64,000 nt of DNA. Origin: JACVRW01 sp963716215. GTDB lineage: Bacteria > Actinomycetota > Thermoleophilia > Solirubrobacterales > Thermoleophilaceae. The notes under the pieces are model-generated. The model saw only the letters and a program-made list of their open reading frames with translations. It searched no databases and was not told the DNA's origin. The stretch is from the NCBI GenBank assembly GCA_963716215.1, contig OY970298.1:2356001-2420000 (forward strand), in the 5' to 3' direction. A program made the position numbers and the translations under genes. This document shows positions 47,911 to 59,759 of the stretch, in pieces; the first letter of the stretch is position 1, and each line of letters starts with the position of its first letter.

Positions 47911-49130
47911 ACCTGTACCGAGGGTAGCGCCAACACCGTCGCCGGCCGCGGTCCCGCGCTCAACGCGCGTTCGCCCAACACCGCCAGGCCGACCGCCGCG
48001 ACCGGCACGAACACCAGCTCCAGCCGGTAGGCCTGCGGGTTGTTGGCCAGCAGCAGCAGGAGCACGCACCCGGGGATGGTCGCCTTCGTCAGCGAGAAGT
48101 AGGGGTCGCCGCGCGACGGGCGCGCCACCAGCGTCACGATCGCCGCGATCGCGAGCACGATGCCGGCGTAGAGCACCACGAGCACAGGGACCGGGAAGTC
48201 GAGCGGATAGGTGAGGTCGGTGCTGATCGTGTGCCAGAGCTGGTCGAGGTAGTGCGAGGCCACGAAGCTCCAGCTGCTGTCCGCCGGGATGTTGTAGCCG
48301 CTGATCACGTAGGCGAGGTTCTCCCGCACCGGGGTGCCGCCGAGCAGGAGCGCGGGCAGCGCCGCCGCGATCCCGGTGCCGACCAAGGTCGCGTTGGTGC
48401 GCGTGGCCTCAGGGTCGCGGCGCTCGACCCAGACCAGCCAGAGCACGGCCGGAATCAGGATCGCCTCGGCGTCCCGGGTGAGCGAGAGCGCCGCGAGCGC
48501 CAGCACCCACAGGGCCAGCCAGCGGCGGCCGAGGTCCTTGACGAGCACCGCCGCGAGCAGTCCCAGCGCCTCGAGCTGCAGGCCCCAGGAGTCCACCCGC
48601 ATGCCCAGCGACCACTTGTAGACCGGCGGGGCGAGCGTGCAGACGATCGCCACCGCCGCGCTGAGCGACGGGGAAAAGCGGCGTCGCAGCAGCAGGAACA
48701 GCACCGGCCCCACGAGCAGGTACCCCAGCAGCGACGCAACACGCAGCCCCCGGCCGGGCGCGTCGCCCACGATCGGCTCTACGGCGACCGCCAGCGCGGG
48801 CACCAGCCAGCGGCGGTGGTAGAAGCGCTTGCTGTACGCCACCCACGCGGGGTCGAGCACCCGCGGCTGGTCGGGCTCGTCCTCGATCGACGCAACCTGC
48901 CGAGCGATCGAGGCGTCGAACACGAGCCGCGTCGCCTCCGGTTCGGTGTGACCGGCTACGTCGAGCTTCTGGACCTCATAGAAGAGGCCGTCGGAGCTCG
49001 GCTCGTCGAGCTTCACGAACCCCGGCACCGCGACCACGCCGACCACCACCGACACGAGCACGGCGAGCACGGCCGTCGCGCGGCGGCTCGCCAGCCGCGC
49101 GTCGAGGCGGCGCACCCGCTCCCTCACCAT
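47907..49130 (-). CDS. Polytopic membrane protein, glycosyltransferase (GT-C)-like
   Basis: The 407-residue protein has about ten membrane helices. The first (AVLAVLVSVVVGVVAVPG) is followed by a loop with DEPSSDGLFYEVQKLDV, and there is a paired acidic site in SLTRDAEAILIPAVLWLVW. An extracytoplasmic loop after the first helix with acidic residues is the arrangement of GT-C mannosyl- or arabinosyltransferases that use lipid-linked sugars, but no exact motif is present. ATG 49130 is the start. It is divergent from the pyr operon. Confidence 0.65.
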   Translation of the reverse strand: MVRERVRRLDARLASRRATAVLAVLVSVVVGVVAVPGFVKLDEPSSDGLFYEVQKLDVAGHTEPEATRLVFDASIARQVASIEDEPDQPRVLDPAWVAYSKRFYHRRWLVPALAVAVEPIVGDAPGRGLRVASLLGYLLVGPVLFLLLRRRFSPSLSAAVAIVCTLAPPVYKWSLGMRVDSWGLQLEALGLLAAVLVKDLGRRWLALWVLALAALSLTRDAEAILIPAVLWLVWVERRDPEATRTNATLVGTGIAAALPALLLGGTPVRENLAYVISGYNIPADSSWSFVASHYLDQLWHTISTDLTYPLDFPVPVLVVLYAGIVLAIAAIVTLVARPSRGDPYFSLTKATIPGCVLLLLLANNPQAYRLELVFVPVAAVGLAVLGERALSAGPRPATVLALPSVQV

Positions 49131-49136
49131 CTGGCC

Positions 49137-49142
49137 AGCATA
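49137..49142 (-). promoter_or_regulatory. Predicted -10 box (TATGCT) of the membrane protein gene
   Basis: On the minus strand TATGCT ends 6 nt before ATG 49130, predicting a leaderless transcript divergent from the pyrimidine operon. Confidence 0.4.
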
Positions 49143-49176
49143 AGACGGCTGCGCGATCGGCGTCCCGGGTGAGTGC

Positions 49177-49227
49177 TACGCTCGGCGAGTCGTTCCTTTA
49201 ACCCGGTCCGGTGAGGCCAGGAAGGGG
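49177..49227 (+). promoter_or_regulatory. pyr operon promoter and PyrR-binding leader
   Basis: A TACGCT box near 49177 is followed by a leader containing CCTTTAACCCGGTCCGGTGAGGCC and AGGAAGGGG (49195-49227). The loop sequence TCC.GTGAGGC is the conserved PyrR recognition element. CCTT at 49195-49198 can pair with AAGG at 49222-49225, which is part of the ribosome-binding site GGAAGGGG of pyrR. UMP-bound PyrR would stabilise the hairpin and block translation, as described for mycobacterial pyr leaders. No terminator hairpin with a T run is present. Confidence 0.75.
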
Positions 49228-49234
49228 CAGTGCG

Positions 49235-49819
49235 TTGACCGAGAAGACGGTCCTCGACCGCGAGGACGTGCGCCGCACACTGGTGCGGATCGCACACGAG
49301 ATCGTCGAAAAGACGGGTGGAGAAGAGGTCGCGGTCGTCGGGATCCACCGTCGCGGCGCCGTGCTGGCCGCGCGTCTCCGCGACCTGGTCGGCGAGCTGG
49401 TCGGCGAGCCCGTCCCGCTCGGCGACATCGACATCAGCTTCTACCGCGACGACCTCGCCCGGCGCGACCCGAACGCCCAGCCCGTCGTTCACGCGTCACA
49501 CGTTGACTTTCCCGTCGAGGACACCACGATCGTGCTGGTGGACGACGTCCTCTACACCGGTCGCACCGTGCGCGCCGCCATCGACGCGCTGTTCGACTAC
49601 GGCCGCCCCGAGCGGGTGCAGCTGGCGGTGCTCGCCGACCGCGGCCACCGCGAGCTGCCGTTCCGCCCCGACTACGTGGGCAAGAACCTGCCGACGGCAC
49701 GCGGGGAGCGGGTCAACGTGAGAGTGGAGGAGATCGACGGAGTGGACGAAGTGGCGATCACGGAGGAAGGCGACAGCCACGCGGCGGGCCGCTTGGCCAC
49801 GGAGGAGGACCTGGCATGA
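49235..49819 (+). CDS. pyrR: Bifunctional pyr operon regulator / uracil phosphoribosyltransferase PyrR
   Basis: PyrR binds pyr leader RNA when UMP is high and also has weak uracil phosphoribosyltransferase activity. The 194-residue product has TLVRIAHEIVEK, VAVVGIHRRGAVLAARL, the PLGDIDISFYRDDL segment and the PRPP-binding loop TIVLVDDVLYTGRTVRAAIDAL. TTG 49235, 7 nt after GGAAGGGG, gives the expected TEKTVLDRED start; GTG 49211 lies inside the leader hairpin and is rejected. It is first in an operon of overlapping genes. Confidence 0.95.
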   Translation: MTEKTVLDREDVRRTLVRIAHEIVEKTGGEEVAVVGIHRRGAVLAARLRDLVGELVGEPVPLGDIDISFYRDDLARRDPNAQPVVHASHVDFPVEDTTIVLVDDVLYTGRTVRAAIDALFDYGRPERVQLAVLADRGHRELPFRPDYVGKNLPTARGERVNVRVEEIDGVDEVAITEEGDSHAAGRLATEEDLA

Positions 49820-50766
49820 GGCGTCACCTGCTGTCGATCGACGACCTCTCGCGCGACGACATCGAGCGCATCCTCGGCCGCGCCGAGAGCTTCGCCGAGG
49901 TCTCCGGGCGCGAGATCAAGAAGGTCCCAACGCTGCGTGGGCGCACCGTCATCAACCTCTTCTACGAGGCCTCGACGCGCACCAGCTCCAGCTTCGAGCT
50001 GGCCGCCAAGCGCCTCAGTGCGGACCTCGTGAGCATCAAGTCGAGCGGCAGCGCCGTCGACAAGGGCGAGTCGCTCAAGGACACGGTCCAGACGCTCTCC
50101 GCCTACGACCCCGCCGCGATCGTGATCCGCTCCCCGCACGCCGGCGCAGCCGCGCTGGTGGCGCGCTGGACGCGCGCGTCGGTGATCAACGCCGGTGACG
50201 GCAAACACGAGCACCCGACCCAGGCGCTGCTCGACCTCTACACCCTCCGCCGCCGCGCCGGCTCGCTCGAGGGTCTGCGCGTGTGGATCGTCGGCGACGT
50301 GCTCCACAGCCGCGTCGCGCGCTCGGGCATCCTCGCGTTCTCGCGCATGGGCTGCGAGGTCACCGTGTGCGGCCCGCCGACTCTGATCCCGCGCGGGATC
50401 GAGTCGCTCGGCTGTCGGGTGCGCACGACGCTCGACGAGCTCCCCGAGGCGGATGTCGTCTACGCCCTGCGCATGCAGCACGAGCGCATGGACGGCACGT
50501 TCGTACCCTCGCTGCGCGAATACGCGGCGCAGTACCAGATCGACAGCCGGCGGCTGCGCCCCAACCAGCTGCTGATGCACCCCGGGCCCGTGAACCGGGG
50601 GGTCGAGCTGGCCGCCGAGGTGATCGACTCGCCGCAGGCGCTGATCGTGGAACAGGTGGAATCGGGTGTGGTCGTGCGGATGGCCGTGCTGTACGAGCTG
50701 CTGGCCGGTCACGGCGCGCCCTCGGCGGTGCGCGAGGAGTCCACGACCGCGCCCCAGCCGGCATGA
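49816..50766 (+). CDS. pyrB: Aspartate carbamoyltransferase catalytic subunit
   Basis: PyrB joins carbamoyl phosphate and aspartate, the committed pyrimidine step. The 316-residue product has the carbamoyl-phosphate site FYEASTRTSSSFELAAKRL, the SGSAVDKGESLKDT loop, GDGKHEHPTQALLDLYT and the C-terminal LLMHPGPVNRGVEL. No regulatory chain (pyrI) is present. ATG 49816 overlaps the pyrR stop by 4 nt and its own stop overlaps pyrC by 4 nt. Confidence 0.97.
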   Translation: MRRHLLSIDDLSRDDIERILGRAESFAEVSGREIKKVPTLRGRTVINLFYEASTRTSSSFELAAKRLSADLVSIKSSGSAVDKGESLKDTVQTLSAYDPAAIVIRSPHAGAAALVARWTRASVINAGDGKHEHPTQALLDLYTLRRRAGSLEGLRVWIVGDVLHSRVARSGILAFSRMGCEVTVCGPPTLIPRGIESLGCRVRTTLDELPEADVVYALRMQHERMDGTFVPSLREYAAQYQIDSRRLRPNQLLMHPGPVNRGVELAAEVIDSPQALIVEQVESGVVVRMAVLYELLAGHGAPSAVREESTTAPQPA

Positions 50767-52106
50767 GCCGCCCGCTCGAGCTAGACCGGGCATCCGTGCC
50801 GGCCGCCACCGTCCTGATCCACGGCGCGCGGTTGCTGGATCCGCGCGCGGGCCTCGACGGCCGCGCCGACCTGCTGATGCGCGACGGGATGGTGGCCGAG
50901 ATCGGCGACGCCCTCGAGGCGCCCCAGGGCGCCGAGGTCGTCGACGCCGAGGGCCTGCACGCCTTCCCGGCGTTCGTGGACCCGCACGTGCACCTGCGCA
51001 CGCCCGGGCGCGAGGACGAGGAGGACATCGACTCCGGCACCCGGGCCGCGGCAGCCGGTGGCTACTGCGCGATCATCGCCCAGCCCAACACCGACCCGGT
51101 CGTGGACTCCGCACCGGTGCTGCGCTCGCTGCGGGAGCGCGCACGCGCCGAAGCACGCATCCCGACCGCCTTCATGGCCGCCATCACGGTCGGCCAGCGC
51201 GGCGAGCAGCTCACGGAGATGGCCGAGCTGGCGGGCGTCGGCGCCGCCGGCTTCACCGACGACGGGCTGCCGGTCCGCTCCGCCGGCGTGATGCGCCAGG
51301 CGCTCCAGTACCAGCGGCTCGCCGGGCTGCTGCTTGCCCTCCACGAGGAGGACCCGTCGCTGTCGGGGCAGGGGGCCATGCACGAGGGCGAGGTGTCCGC
51401 CCTCCTCGGGCTGGCGGGCATTCCGTCGATCTCGGAGTCCGCCCAGGTGGCGCGCGACTGCGCACTGGCCGCGTACGAGCAGGGTCGCATCCACGTGCAG
51501 CACGTCTCCGCGCTCGAGACTGTCGAGGTGATCGAGCGCGCCCGGGCGGCGGGCACGCAGGTCACCTGCGAGGCCAGTCCGCACCACCTGCTGCTGACCG
51601 ACGAGGCGGTGCGCTCGCTCGACACCAACTTCAAGATGAACCCGCCGCTGCGCGCGGAGGCGGACCGCCAGGCGCTGATCGAGGCACTGAGGTCCGGCTC
51701 GATCGACTGCGTGGCCACCGACCACGCCCCCCACGCGCGCGAGGAGAAGGAGCAGCCGTTCGAATTGGCTCCGATGGGCGTCACCGGGCTCGAGACGGCG
51801 TTCGCGGCGCTGCACACCGGGCTGGTACTGCCGGGCGTGATCGACCTGTCCCTGCTCGTGGAGCGCATGACCGCGGGCGGCGAGCCGTTCGGCGTGCCGG
51901 CGCCGCGCATCGAGCGCGGGGCGCCGGCGAACGTCTGCCTGGCCGATCTCGACGCCGAATGGGAGGTGGGGGAGGCCGGCTACGAGAGCCGCTCGGCCAA
52001 CTGCGCCTTCGCCGGTCGCCGGGTGACCGGGCGGGTGCGGATGACGATCGCCGACGGCGCGGTGGCCTACCGCGAGCGGACCTTCGCGCTCGGAGCGGTG
52101 GCCTAA
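50763..52106 (+). CDS. pyrC: Dihydroorotase (class I, PyrC)
   Basis: The enzyme closes carbamoyl-aspartate to dihydroorotate. The 447-residue product has the amidohydrolase metal motif FVDPHVHLRTPG near residue 75, GGYCAIIAQPNTDP, HVSALETVEVI, CEASPHHLLLTDE, the catalytic CVATDHAPHA near 322 and GVTGLETAFAAL. The conserved metal-bridging lysine of class I enzymes is replaced by glycine or alanine context near residue 150, which I cannot place exactly. ATG 50763 overlaps pyrB (ATGA). Confidence 0.95.
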   Translation: MSRPLELDRASVPAATVLIHGARLLDPRAGLDGRADLLMRDGMVAEIGDALEAPQGAEVVDAEGLHAFPAFVDPHVHLRTPGREDEEDIDSGTRAAAAGGYCAIIAQPNTDPVVDSAPVLRSLRERARAEARIPTAFMAAITVGQRGEQLTEMAELAGVGAAGFTDDGLPVRSAGVMRQALQYQRLAGLLLALHEEDPSLSGQGAMHEGEVSALLGLAGIPSISESAQVARDCALAAYEQGRIHVQHVSALETVEVIERARAAGTQVTCEASPHHLLLTDEAVRSLDTNFKMNPPLRAEADRQALIEALRSGSIDCVATDHAPHAREEKEQPFELAPMGVTGLETAFAALHTGLVLPGVIDLSLLVERMTAGGEPFGVPAPRIERGAPANVCLADLDAEWEVGEAGYESRSANCAFAGRRVTGRVRMTIADGAVAYRERTFALGAVA

Positions 52107-52648
52107 TGGCGCCGGCGCGCGTGCTCGACCGCGCCCGCGCGGCGCTGGTCGTCGTGGACGTGCAGGAGGCGTTTCGTCCCGCCGTGCCCGACTTCGATCG
52201 GGTGGTCGCGGGCGTCAGCGCGCTGGTTCGCGGGGCGCGCATCCTCGGCCTGCCGGTAGTGGTGACCGAGCAGTACCCCAAGGGGCTGGGCGCGACGGTG
52301 CCCGAGCTGGCCGAGCACCTCGACGGCATCGAGCCGGTGGACAAGGTCTCCTTCTCCGCCGCCGGGGCGGACGGGTTCGACCTGGCCGGGCGCGACCAGG
52401 TGCTGATGTGCGGAATCGAGACGCACGTGTGCGTCTCGCAGACCACCCACGACCTGCTCGACCGGGGCGTGGAGGTGCACGTCGCGCGCGACGCGGTCGG
52501 CTCGCGCACCGACGAGAACCGCGAGCTGGGCCTGCACAAGATGGAGGGATCCGGCGCGGTCCTCACGAGCGTCGAGACGGCGCTGTTCGAGCTGCTTGCG
52601 GTCGCCGGCACCGACGAGTTCAAGCAGGTGCAGGGGCTGGTCAAGTGA
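52106..52648 (+). CDS. Isochorismatase-family cysteine hydrolase embedded in the pyr operon
   Basis: The 180-residue protein has the full cysteine-hydrolase triad: D18 in ALVVVDVQEAF, K80 in EPVDKVSF and C109 in CGIETHVCVSQT with the preceding cis-peptide IET. Relatives split amides or vinyl ethers (nicotinamidase, YcaC, ureidoacrylate hydrolase RutB). ATG 52106 overlaps the pyrC stop by one base and its stop overlaps carA by four, so it is translated in step with the pathway enzymes. It is not a standard pyr gene. A repair or salvage role on a pyrimidine intermediate is an inference from context only. Confidence 0.85.
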   Translation: MAPARVLDRARAALVVVDVQEAFRPAVPDFDRVVAGVSALVRGARILGLPVVVTEQYPKGLGATVPELAEHLDGIEPVDKVSFSAAGADGFDLAGRDQVLMCGIETHVCVSQTTHDLLDRGVEVHVARDAVGSRTDENRELGLHKMEGSGAVLTSVETALFELLAVAGTDEFKQVQGLVK

Positions 52649-53807
52649 GCGCGCCCGCCTACCTGCTGCTGGAGGACGGAGCGCGCTTCGAAGGCGTGGC
52701 CGTTGGAGCGCTTGGCGCAAGCGCCGGGCTCGGCCCGGCGCGCAGCGATGGTCTCATCGAGGGGCTGGGAGAGGTCGTCTTCAACACCGCCATGTCCGGC
52801 TACCAGGAGGCGGTCACCGACCCCAGCTACGCCGGCCAGATCATCGTCTTCACCTACCCGCTGATCGGCAACTACGGCGTGACCGGTGCGCACATGGAGT
52901 CCGACCGCATCCACGCGCGCGCGGTGATCATGCGCGAGGGAGTGGATCGGGAGGACGCCGCCCACGCTGAGGGCGGCTGGCTCACCTGGCTGCGCGACTG
53001 CGGCATTCCGGCCCTGACCGAGGTCGACACGCGCGCGCTCGTGCGCCACATCCGCGACAAGGGCGCCATGCGCGGTGGCGTGTTCGACGCCGCAGTCCCG
53101 GAGCCCGAGGCACGCGAGCGGCTGCTGGCGGAGCCGTCGATGACCGGTCGCGACCTCGCCCGCGAAGTCGCGCCGTCCGAGCCGCTGGTGCTGGAGGGCG
53201 CCGGGCCGCGCGTGATCGGCATCGATACCGGCATCAAGAGCTCGATCGTCCGCAACCTGCGCGACCGCGGCGTCCACCTAGAGCTGCACCCGTGCACGAT
53301 CACCGCGGAGCAGGTGCTCGCGCTCGATCCCGACGCTGTTTTCCTCGCGAACGGACCCGGCGACCCGGCCGCCCTCGACTACGTCGTCGACACGGTGCGC
53401 GACCTGGTCGGCAAGGTGCCGGTCTGGGGCATCTGCCTCGGCCACCAGCTGCTCTGCCGGGCGGTCGGCCTGGAGACGTTCAAGCTGCCGTTCGGGCACC
53501 GCGGCGCCAACCACCCAGTCAAGGACCTCGAGACCGGCCGCATCGAGATCACCTCCCAGAACCACGGGTTCGCCGTGCTGGGGCCCGGCGGGGAGCGCAC
53601 GATCCAGACCGACGAGCCGGTGCGCTGGGAGACCGACTTCGGCACCGCCGAGCTGCAGCAGCTGAACCTCTACGACCGCACCGTCGAGGGGCTCGTGCTG
53701 CGCGACGTGCCCGCCTCCACGGTCCAGTACCACCCCGAGGCCGGCCCCGGGCCGCGCGACGCGCTGCACCTGTTCGACCGCTTCATCGACCGGCTGGCGG
53801 CGGCCTG

Positions 53808-53808
<1 letters not shown>
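52645..53808 (+). CDS. carA: Carbamoyl-phosphate synthase small subunit
   Basis: CarA is the glutaminase half of carbamoyl-phosphate synthase. The 387-residue product has the N-terminal domain with EVVFNTAMSGYQEAVTDPSYAGQIIVFTYPLIGNYG and the class I amidotransferase domain with FLANGPGDPAAL, the nucleophile in GICLGHQLLC, and the C-terminal VQYHPEAGPGP (His-Glu). GTG 52645 overlaps the isochorismatase-like gene by GTGA. Its stop overlaps carB (TGATG). Confidence 0.97.
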
Positions 53809-56920
<3,112 letters not shown>

Positions 56921-56924
<4 letters not shown>

Positions 56925-57740
56925 CGGTGACCGAGCCGCGCACGCTGGCGCCGCCCCGGCGGCGGACGGCGCACGTGACCTCGGTGGAGCGCCTGGGCGC
57001 CTACCACCTGATCCGCGCCTTCGACACGGCCGGGCCGCAGGATCCGCACCCGGGCCAGTTCTACATGCTGAGCGCCGCGGAGCGGTGGGGCGGGGGTGCG
57101 GACGAGCGGCCCTACCTGCCGCGGGCGTTCTCCCACGCGCGCGTGCGCGAGGGCGAGCTGAGCTTCCTGCTCGAGGCGATCGGGCCGGGAACCGCGCGGC
57201 TGGCGGACCTCGAACGAGGGCGACGGGCTCGACCTCGTGGGCCCGCTGGGCGTGGGCTGGCGCCCGCCGCGCGAGGGGACGCGGCCCCTGCTCGTGGGGG
57301 GCGGGATCGGCGTCGCGCCGCTGCTGTGCCTGGAGGACGAGCTGCCAGGCACCCCGTTGACGCTGCTCGGCTTTCGTTCCGCCGCCCACGCCCAGGCCGC
57401 GGCGCTGTTCGCGGGCGCGCCGGAGGTGGCCACCGATGACGGGTCGGTGGGGCGCCAGGCGCTGGTCACGGACCTGCTGCGCGAGCAGCTCGACGCGGAC
57501 GCGGCGGCGACCGTGTTCGCCTGCGGCCCACCGGCGATGCTCGAGGCGGTTCGCATGGCCTGCGCCGAGCTGGCGGTACCGGCCCAGCTCGCGCTGGAAT
57601 CGGGGATGGCGTGCGGCTTCGGGGCCTGCTTCGGGTGCGTGGTGCCCACGCGCGACGGTTATGTGCGCCTGTGCGTCGACGGACCGGTCCTCGACGCCCC
57701 GACGCTCGAGTCCGCGCTGTTCCCCGGAGCCGGGCATTGA
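56921..57740 (+). CDS. pyrK: Dihydroorotate dehydrogenase electron-transfer subunit PyrK, with a one-base frameshift
   Basis: PyrK carries FAD and a [2Fe-2S] cluster that pass electrons from PyrD (type 1B) to NAD+. The first frame gives HVTSVERLGAYHLIRAFDT, PGQFYMLSA, RPYLPRAFSHARV and LLEAIGPGTARLADL. The second gives NEGDGLDLVGPLGVGW, LLVGGGIGVAPLLCLEDEL, VFACGPPAMLEAV and the cluster ligands MACGFGACFGCVV with a later LCVDGPV. One extra base at 57211-57212 separates them, and removing it gives exactly 273 codons. As written, the protein loses its NAD- and cluster-binding half. GTG 56921 overlaps carB; the stop overlaps pyrD. Confidence 0.9.
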
Positions 57741-58600
57741 TCGATCTCTGCGGCGTGCGGCTGGACGGCCCCGTGCTCAACGGCTCGGGCACATTCGACG
57801 CGATCGCCGCGCGGCGCGCCTTCGGCCACGAGCTGCTGGAGCGCTTTCCCTTCCACGCCTTCGTGTCCAAGACGATCACGCTCGCGCCGCGCGAGGGCAA
57901 CCCGCCGCCGCGCTTGTGGGAGACACCCGCGGGTCTGATCAACTCGATCGGGCTTCCGAACAAGGGCCTCGAGGGGTTCTTGGCGCACGACCTACCCGAG
58001 CTCGCCGAGCTGCCCGTGCCGCTGATCGTGTCCGTGATGGGCTTCAGCCGCGACGAGCTGGGAACCCTCGTGGAACGGGTCGGCGAGCGCGACGAGGTGG
58101 CGCTGATCGAGCTGAACGTGTCGTGCCCGAACGTCGAGACCGGCCTGGTGATGGGCGCCGACCCGGGCGAGACGGGGCTCGCGGTCGAGCACGTGCGCCC
58201 GCTCACCGACCGGCCCCTGGTCGTGAAGCTCACTCCCAACGCAAACGACCCGAGCGCGGTGGCGCGCGCCGCGGAGGATGCCGGTGCGGACGGGGTCTCG
58301 CTGATCAACACGTTGAAGGGCATGGCGCTGGACCCGCGGACGGCCCAGCCCTGGCTGGGCGGTACCACTGGGGGACTGTCCGGGCCGGCCGTGCGCGCCG
58401 TCGCGCTCGAGCAGGTCCGCTCGGTGGCCGCGGCGGTCGGGATTCCCGTGATCGGCATGGGCGGCATCGCCAGCGGGAGGCACGCGGCCGATTTCATCGC
58501 CGCCGGGGCCACCTGCGTGGCGGTCGGGACCGAAAGCTTCCGCGATCCGGCCGCCGGCCTGCGCGTGGCCGCCGAGCTCGGCGAACCTGCCCCCGCCTGA
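57737..58600 (+). CDS. pyrD: Dihydroorotate dehydrogenase catalytic subunit (type 1B)
   Basis: PyrD oxidises dihydroorotate to orotate with FMN. The 287-residue product has LNGSGTFDAIAARRAFG, FVSKTITLAPREGNPPPRLWETPAGLINSIGLPNKG, VSVMGFS, the catalytic cysteine segment IELNVSCPNVETG, LVVKLTPNAND, and the FMN-phosphate region PVIGMGGIASGRHAADFIAAGATCVAVGT. Pairing with PyrK marks it as class 1B. TTG 57737, inside the pyrK stop region, is the start that keeps IDLCGVRLDGP. It is the last gene of the pyr operon. Confidence 0.95.
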   Translation: MIDLCGVRLDGPVLNGSGTFDAIAARRAFGHELLERFPFHAFVSKTITLAPREGNPPPRLWETPAGLINSIGLPNKGLEGFLAHDLPELAELPVPLIVSVMGFSRDELGTLVERVGERDEVALIELNVSCPNVETGLVMGADPGETGLAVEHVRPLTDRPLVVKLTPNANDPSAVARAAEDAGADGVSLINTLKGMALDPRTAQPWLGGTTGGLSGPAVRAVALEQVRSVAAAVGIPVIGMGGIASGRHAADFIAAGATCVAVGTESFRDPAAGLRVAAELGEPAPA

Positions 58601-58619
58601 GAGCAGGCCGTCCCCGTAC

Positions 58620-58653
58620 GGGCGGTCCGCGGACCCCATCCGGGGGACCGCCC
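58620..58653 (+). terminator. GC-rich hairpin after the pyr operon
   Basis: GGGCGGTCC at 58620-58628 pairs with GGACCGCCC at 58645-58653, with a possible inner CCCC/GGGG stem. It lies 20 nt after the pyrD stop. No T run follows directly, so it may act as a weak or Rho-assisted terminator or as an mRNA-end stabiliser. Confidence 0.45.
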
Positions 58654-58834
58654 ACCGTCGTTTCAGCGGAAGGTGCGGGAACTTCACTGTTACGACAACC
58701 CGCCCGAATCGAAAACCCCTGCAAACGCTGACAATACGCTCAAGCTCCCCTAACCAGCCTAAAGCTGAGGTGGAGGTCCAGCTAAATTCGCGCCTTTTTT
58801 GCGTCTGGAGCGTGGACTCCGCGCTTTCACCGTG

Positions 58835-58840
58835 TACTAT
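58835..58840 (+). promoter_or_regulatory. Predicted -10 box (TACTAT) of mihF
   Basis: TACTAT ends 8 nt before the mihF ATG at 58849, the closest match to a consensus -10 among the leaderless-type boxes in the window. The 190 bases before it are less GC-rich than the surrounding genes and hold no coding frame. Confidence 0.5.
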
Positions 58841-58848
58841 CGCCGCCC

Positions 58849-59199
58849 ATGCCGGCCGCCCCTCAGACGCCCGCCAAGCCACAGACGGCCGGGCTGGCTC
58901 CCGAACGCTCGCTCACGCAGAGAATGGACGCTCTGAAGAGGGCCAATGAGATCCGCACACGACGCGCTCGCTTGAAGCGCGATCTGAAGGCGGGTCGTGC
59001 CCAGATTCACGGTCTCCTGCTGGATCCGCCGGAGTATCTGCTCACCGCAAAGGTGTTCGATCTGCTGCTGGCAGTGCCGAAATACGGGCGAGTGAAGGTG
59101 AATCGGATCCTCACGCACTGCCGCATCTCTCCGAGCAAGACCATCGGCGGGCTGTCCGAGCGCCAGCGCAACGAGCTCGTCTCCTTCCTGCGTCGCTAG
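58849..59199 (+). CDS. mihF: Integration host factor, actinobacterial type (mIHF)
   Basis: The 116-residue nucleoid protein has a low-complexity Pro/Ala/Gln start (residues 1-17) and then the mIHF core: QRMDALKRANEIRTRRARLKRDLKAG, LDPPEYLLTAKVFDLLLAVPKYGRVKVNRILTHCRISPSKTIGGLSERQRNELVSFL. This includes the helix-two-turn-helix with a lysine-rich DNA face. It bends or stabilises DNA and aids phage-type integration in related bacteria. The mihF-gmk-rpoZ-coaBC order is characteristic of actinobacteria. Confidence 0.95.
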   Translation: MPAAPQTPAKPQTAGLAPERSLTQRMDALKRANEIRTRRARLKRDLKAGRAQIHGLLLDPPEYLLTAKVFDLLLAVPKYGRVKVNRILTHCRISPSKTIGGLSERQRNELVSFLRR

Positions 59200-59212
59200 C
59201 GCCGGCAGGCGA

Positions 59213-59755
59213 GTGACCACGCCGATCTTGGTTATCACCGGTCCGTCCGGTGTCGGCAAGGGCACCCTGATCAAAGGCCTGCTCGAAGCGGTCCCCGGGC
59301 TCGAACTGGCGGTGTCGGCAACCACGCGCGCCCCGCGCGAGGGCGAGGTAAACGGGGTGGACTACCACTTTCTCAGTGCCGAGGACTTCGATCGCCGGGT
59401 CGGCGCCGGGGAGTTCGTGGAGCACGCCGAATACGCCGGAAACCGCTATGGAACGCTGAAGAGCGAGCTCACGCGCCCCGCGCGCGGGATCGTGCTGGAG
59501 ATCGACGTCCAGGGCGCGCGCCAGGTGCGCGAGACGCTGCCCGAGGCGGTGCTGATCTTCATCGAGCCGCCCTCGTTCGAGGACCTAGAGCGGCGCCTGG
59601 CGGGCCGCGCGTCCGATCGGCCGGAGCAGATCGAGCGCCGGCTGGCCGCGGCCCGCGCCGAGCTGGCCGCCGCCGGGGAGTTCGACCACCGCATCGTCAA
59701 CGACGACCTGCGCACGGCGCTGGCGGAGCTCAGCCGGCTTGCCGCTACCATGTGA
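59213..59755 (+). CDS. gmk: Guanylate kinase
   Basis: Gmk phosphorylates GMP to GDP with ATP. The 180-residue enzyme has the P-loop ITGPSGVGKGTL, the GMP-binding SATTRAPREGEVNGVDYHFLS, FVEHAEYAGNRYGT, and the lid region LEIDVQGARQVRETLPEAVLIFI. GTG 59213 begins 13 nt after mihF. It also links to the rel alarmone pathway through the guanine nucleotide pool. Confidence 0.96.
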   Translation: MTTPILVITGPSGVGKGTLIKGLLEAVPGLELAVSATTRAPREGEVNGVDYHFLSAEDFDRRVGAGEFVEHAEYAGNRYGTLKSELTRPARGIVLEIDVQGARQVRETLPEAVLIFIEPPSFEDLERRLAGRASDRPEQIERRLAAARAELAAAGEFDHRIVNDDLRTALAELSRLAATM

Positions 59756-59759
59756 CGCC

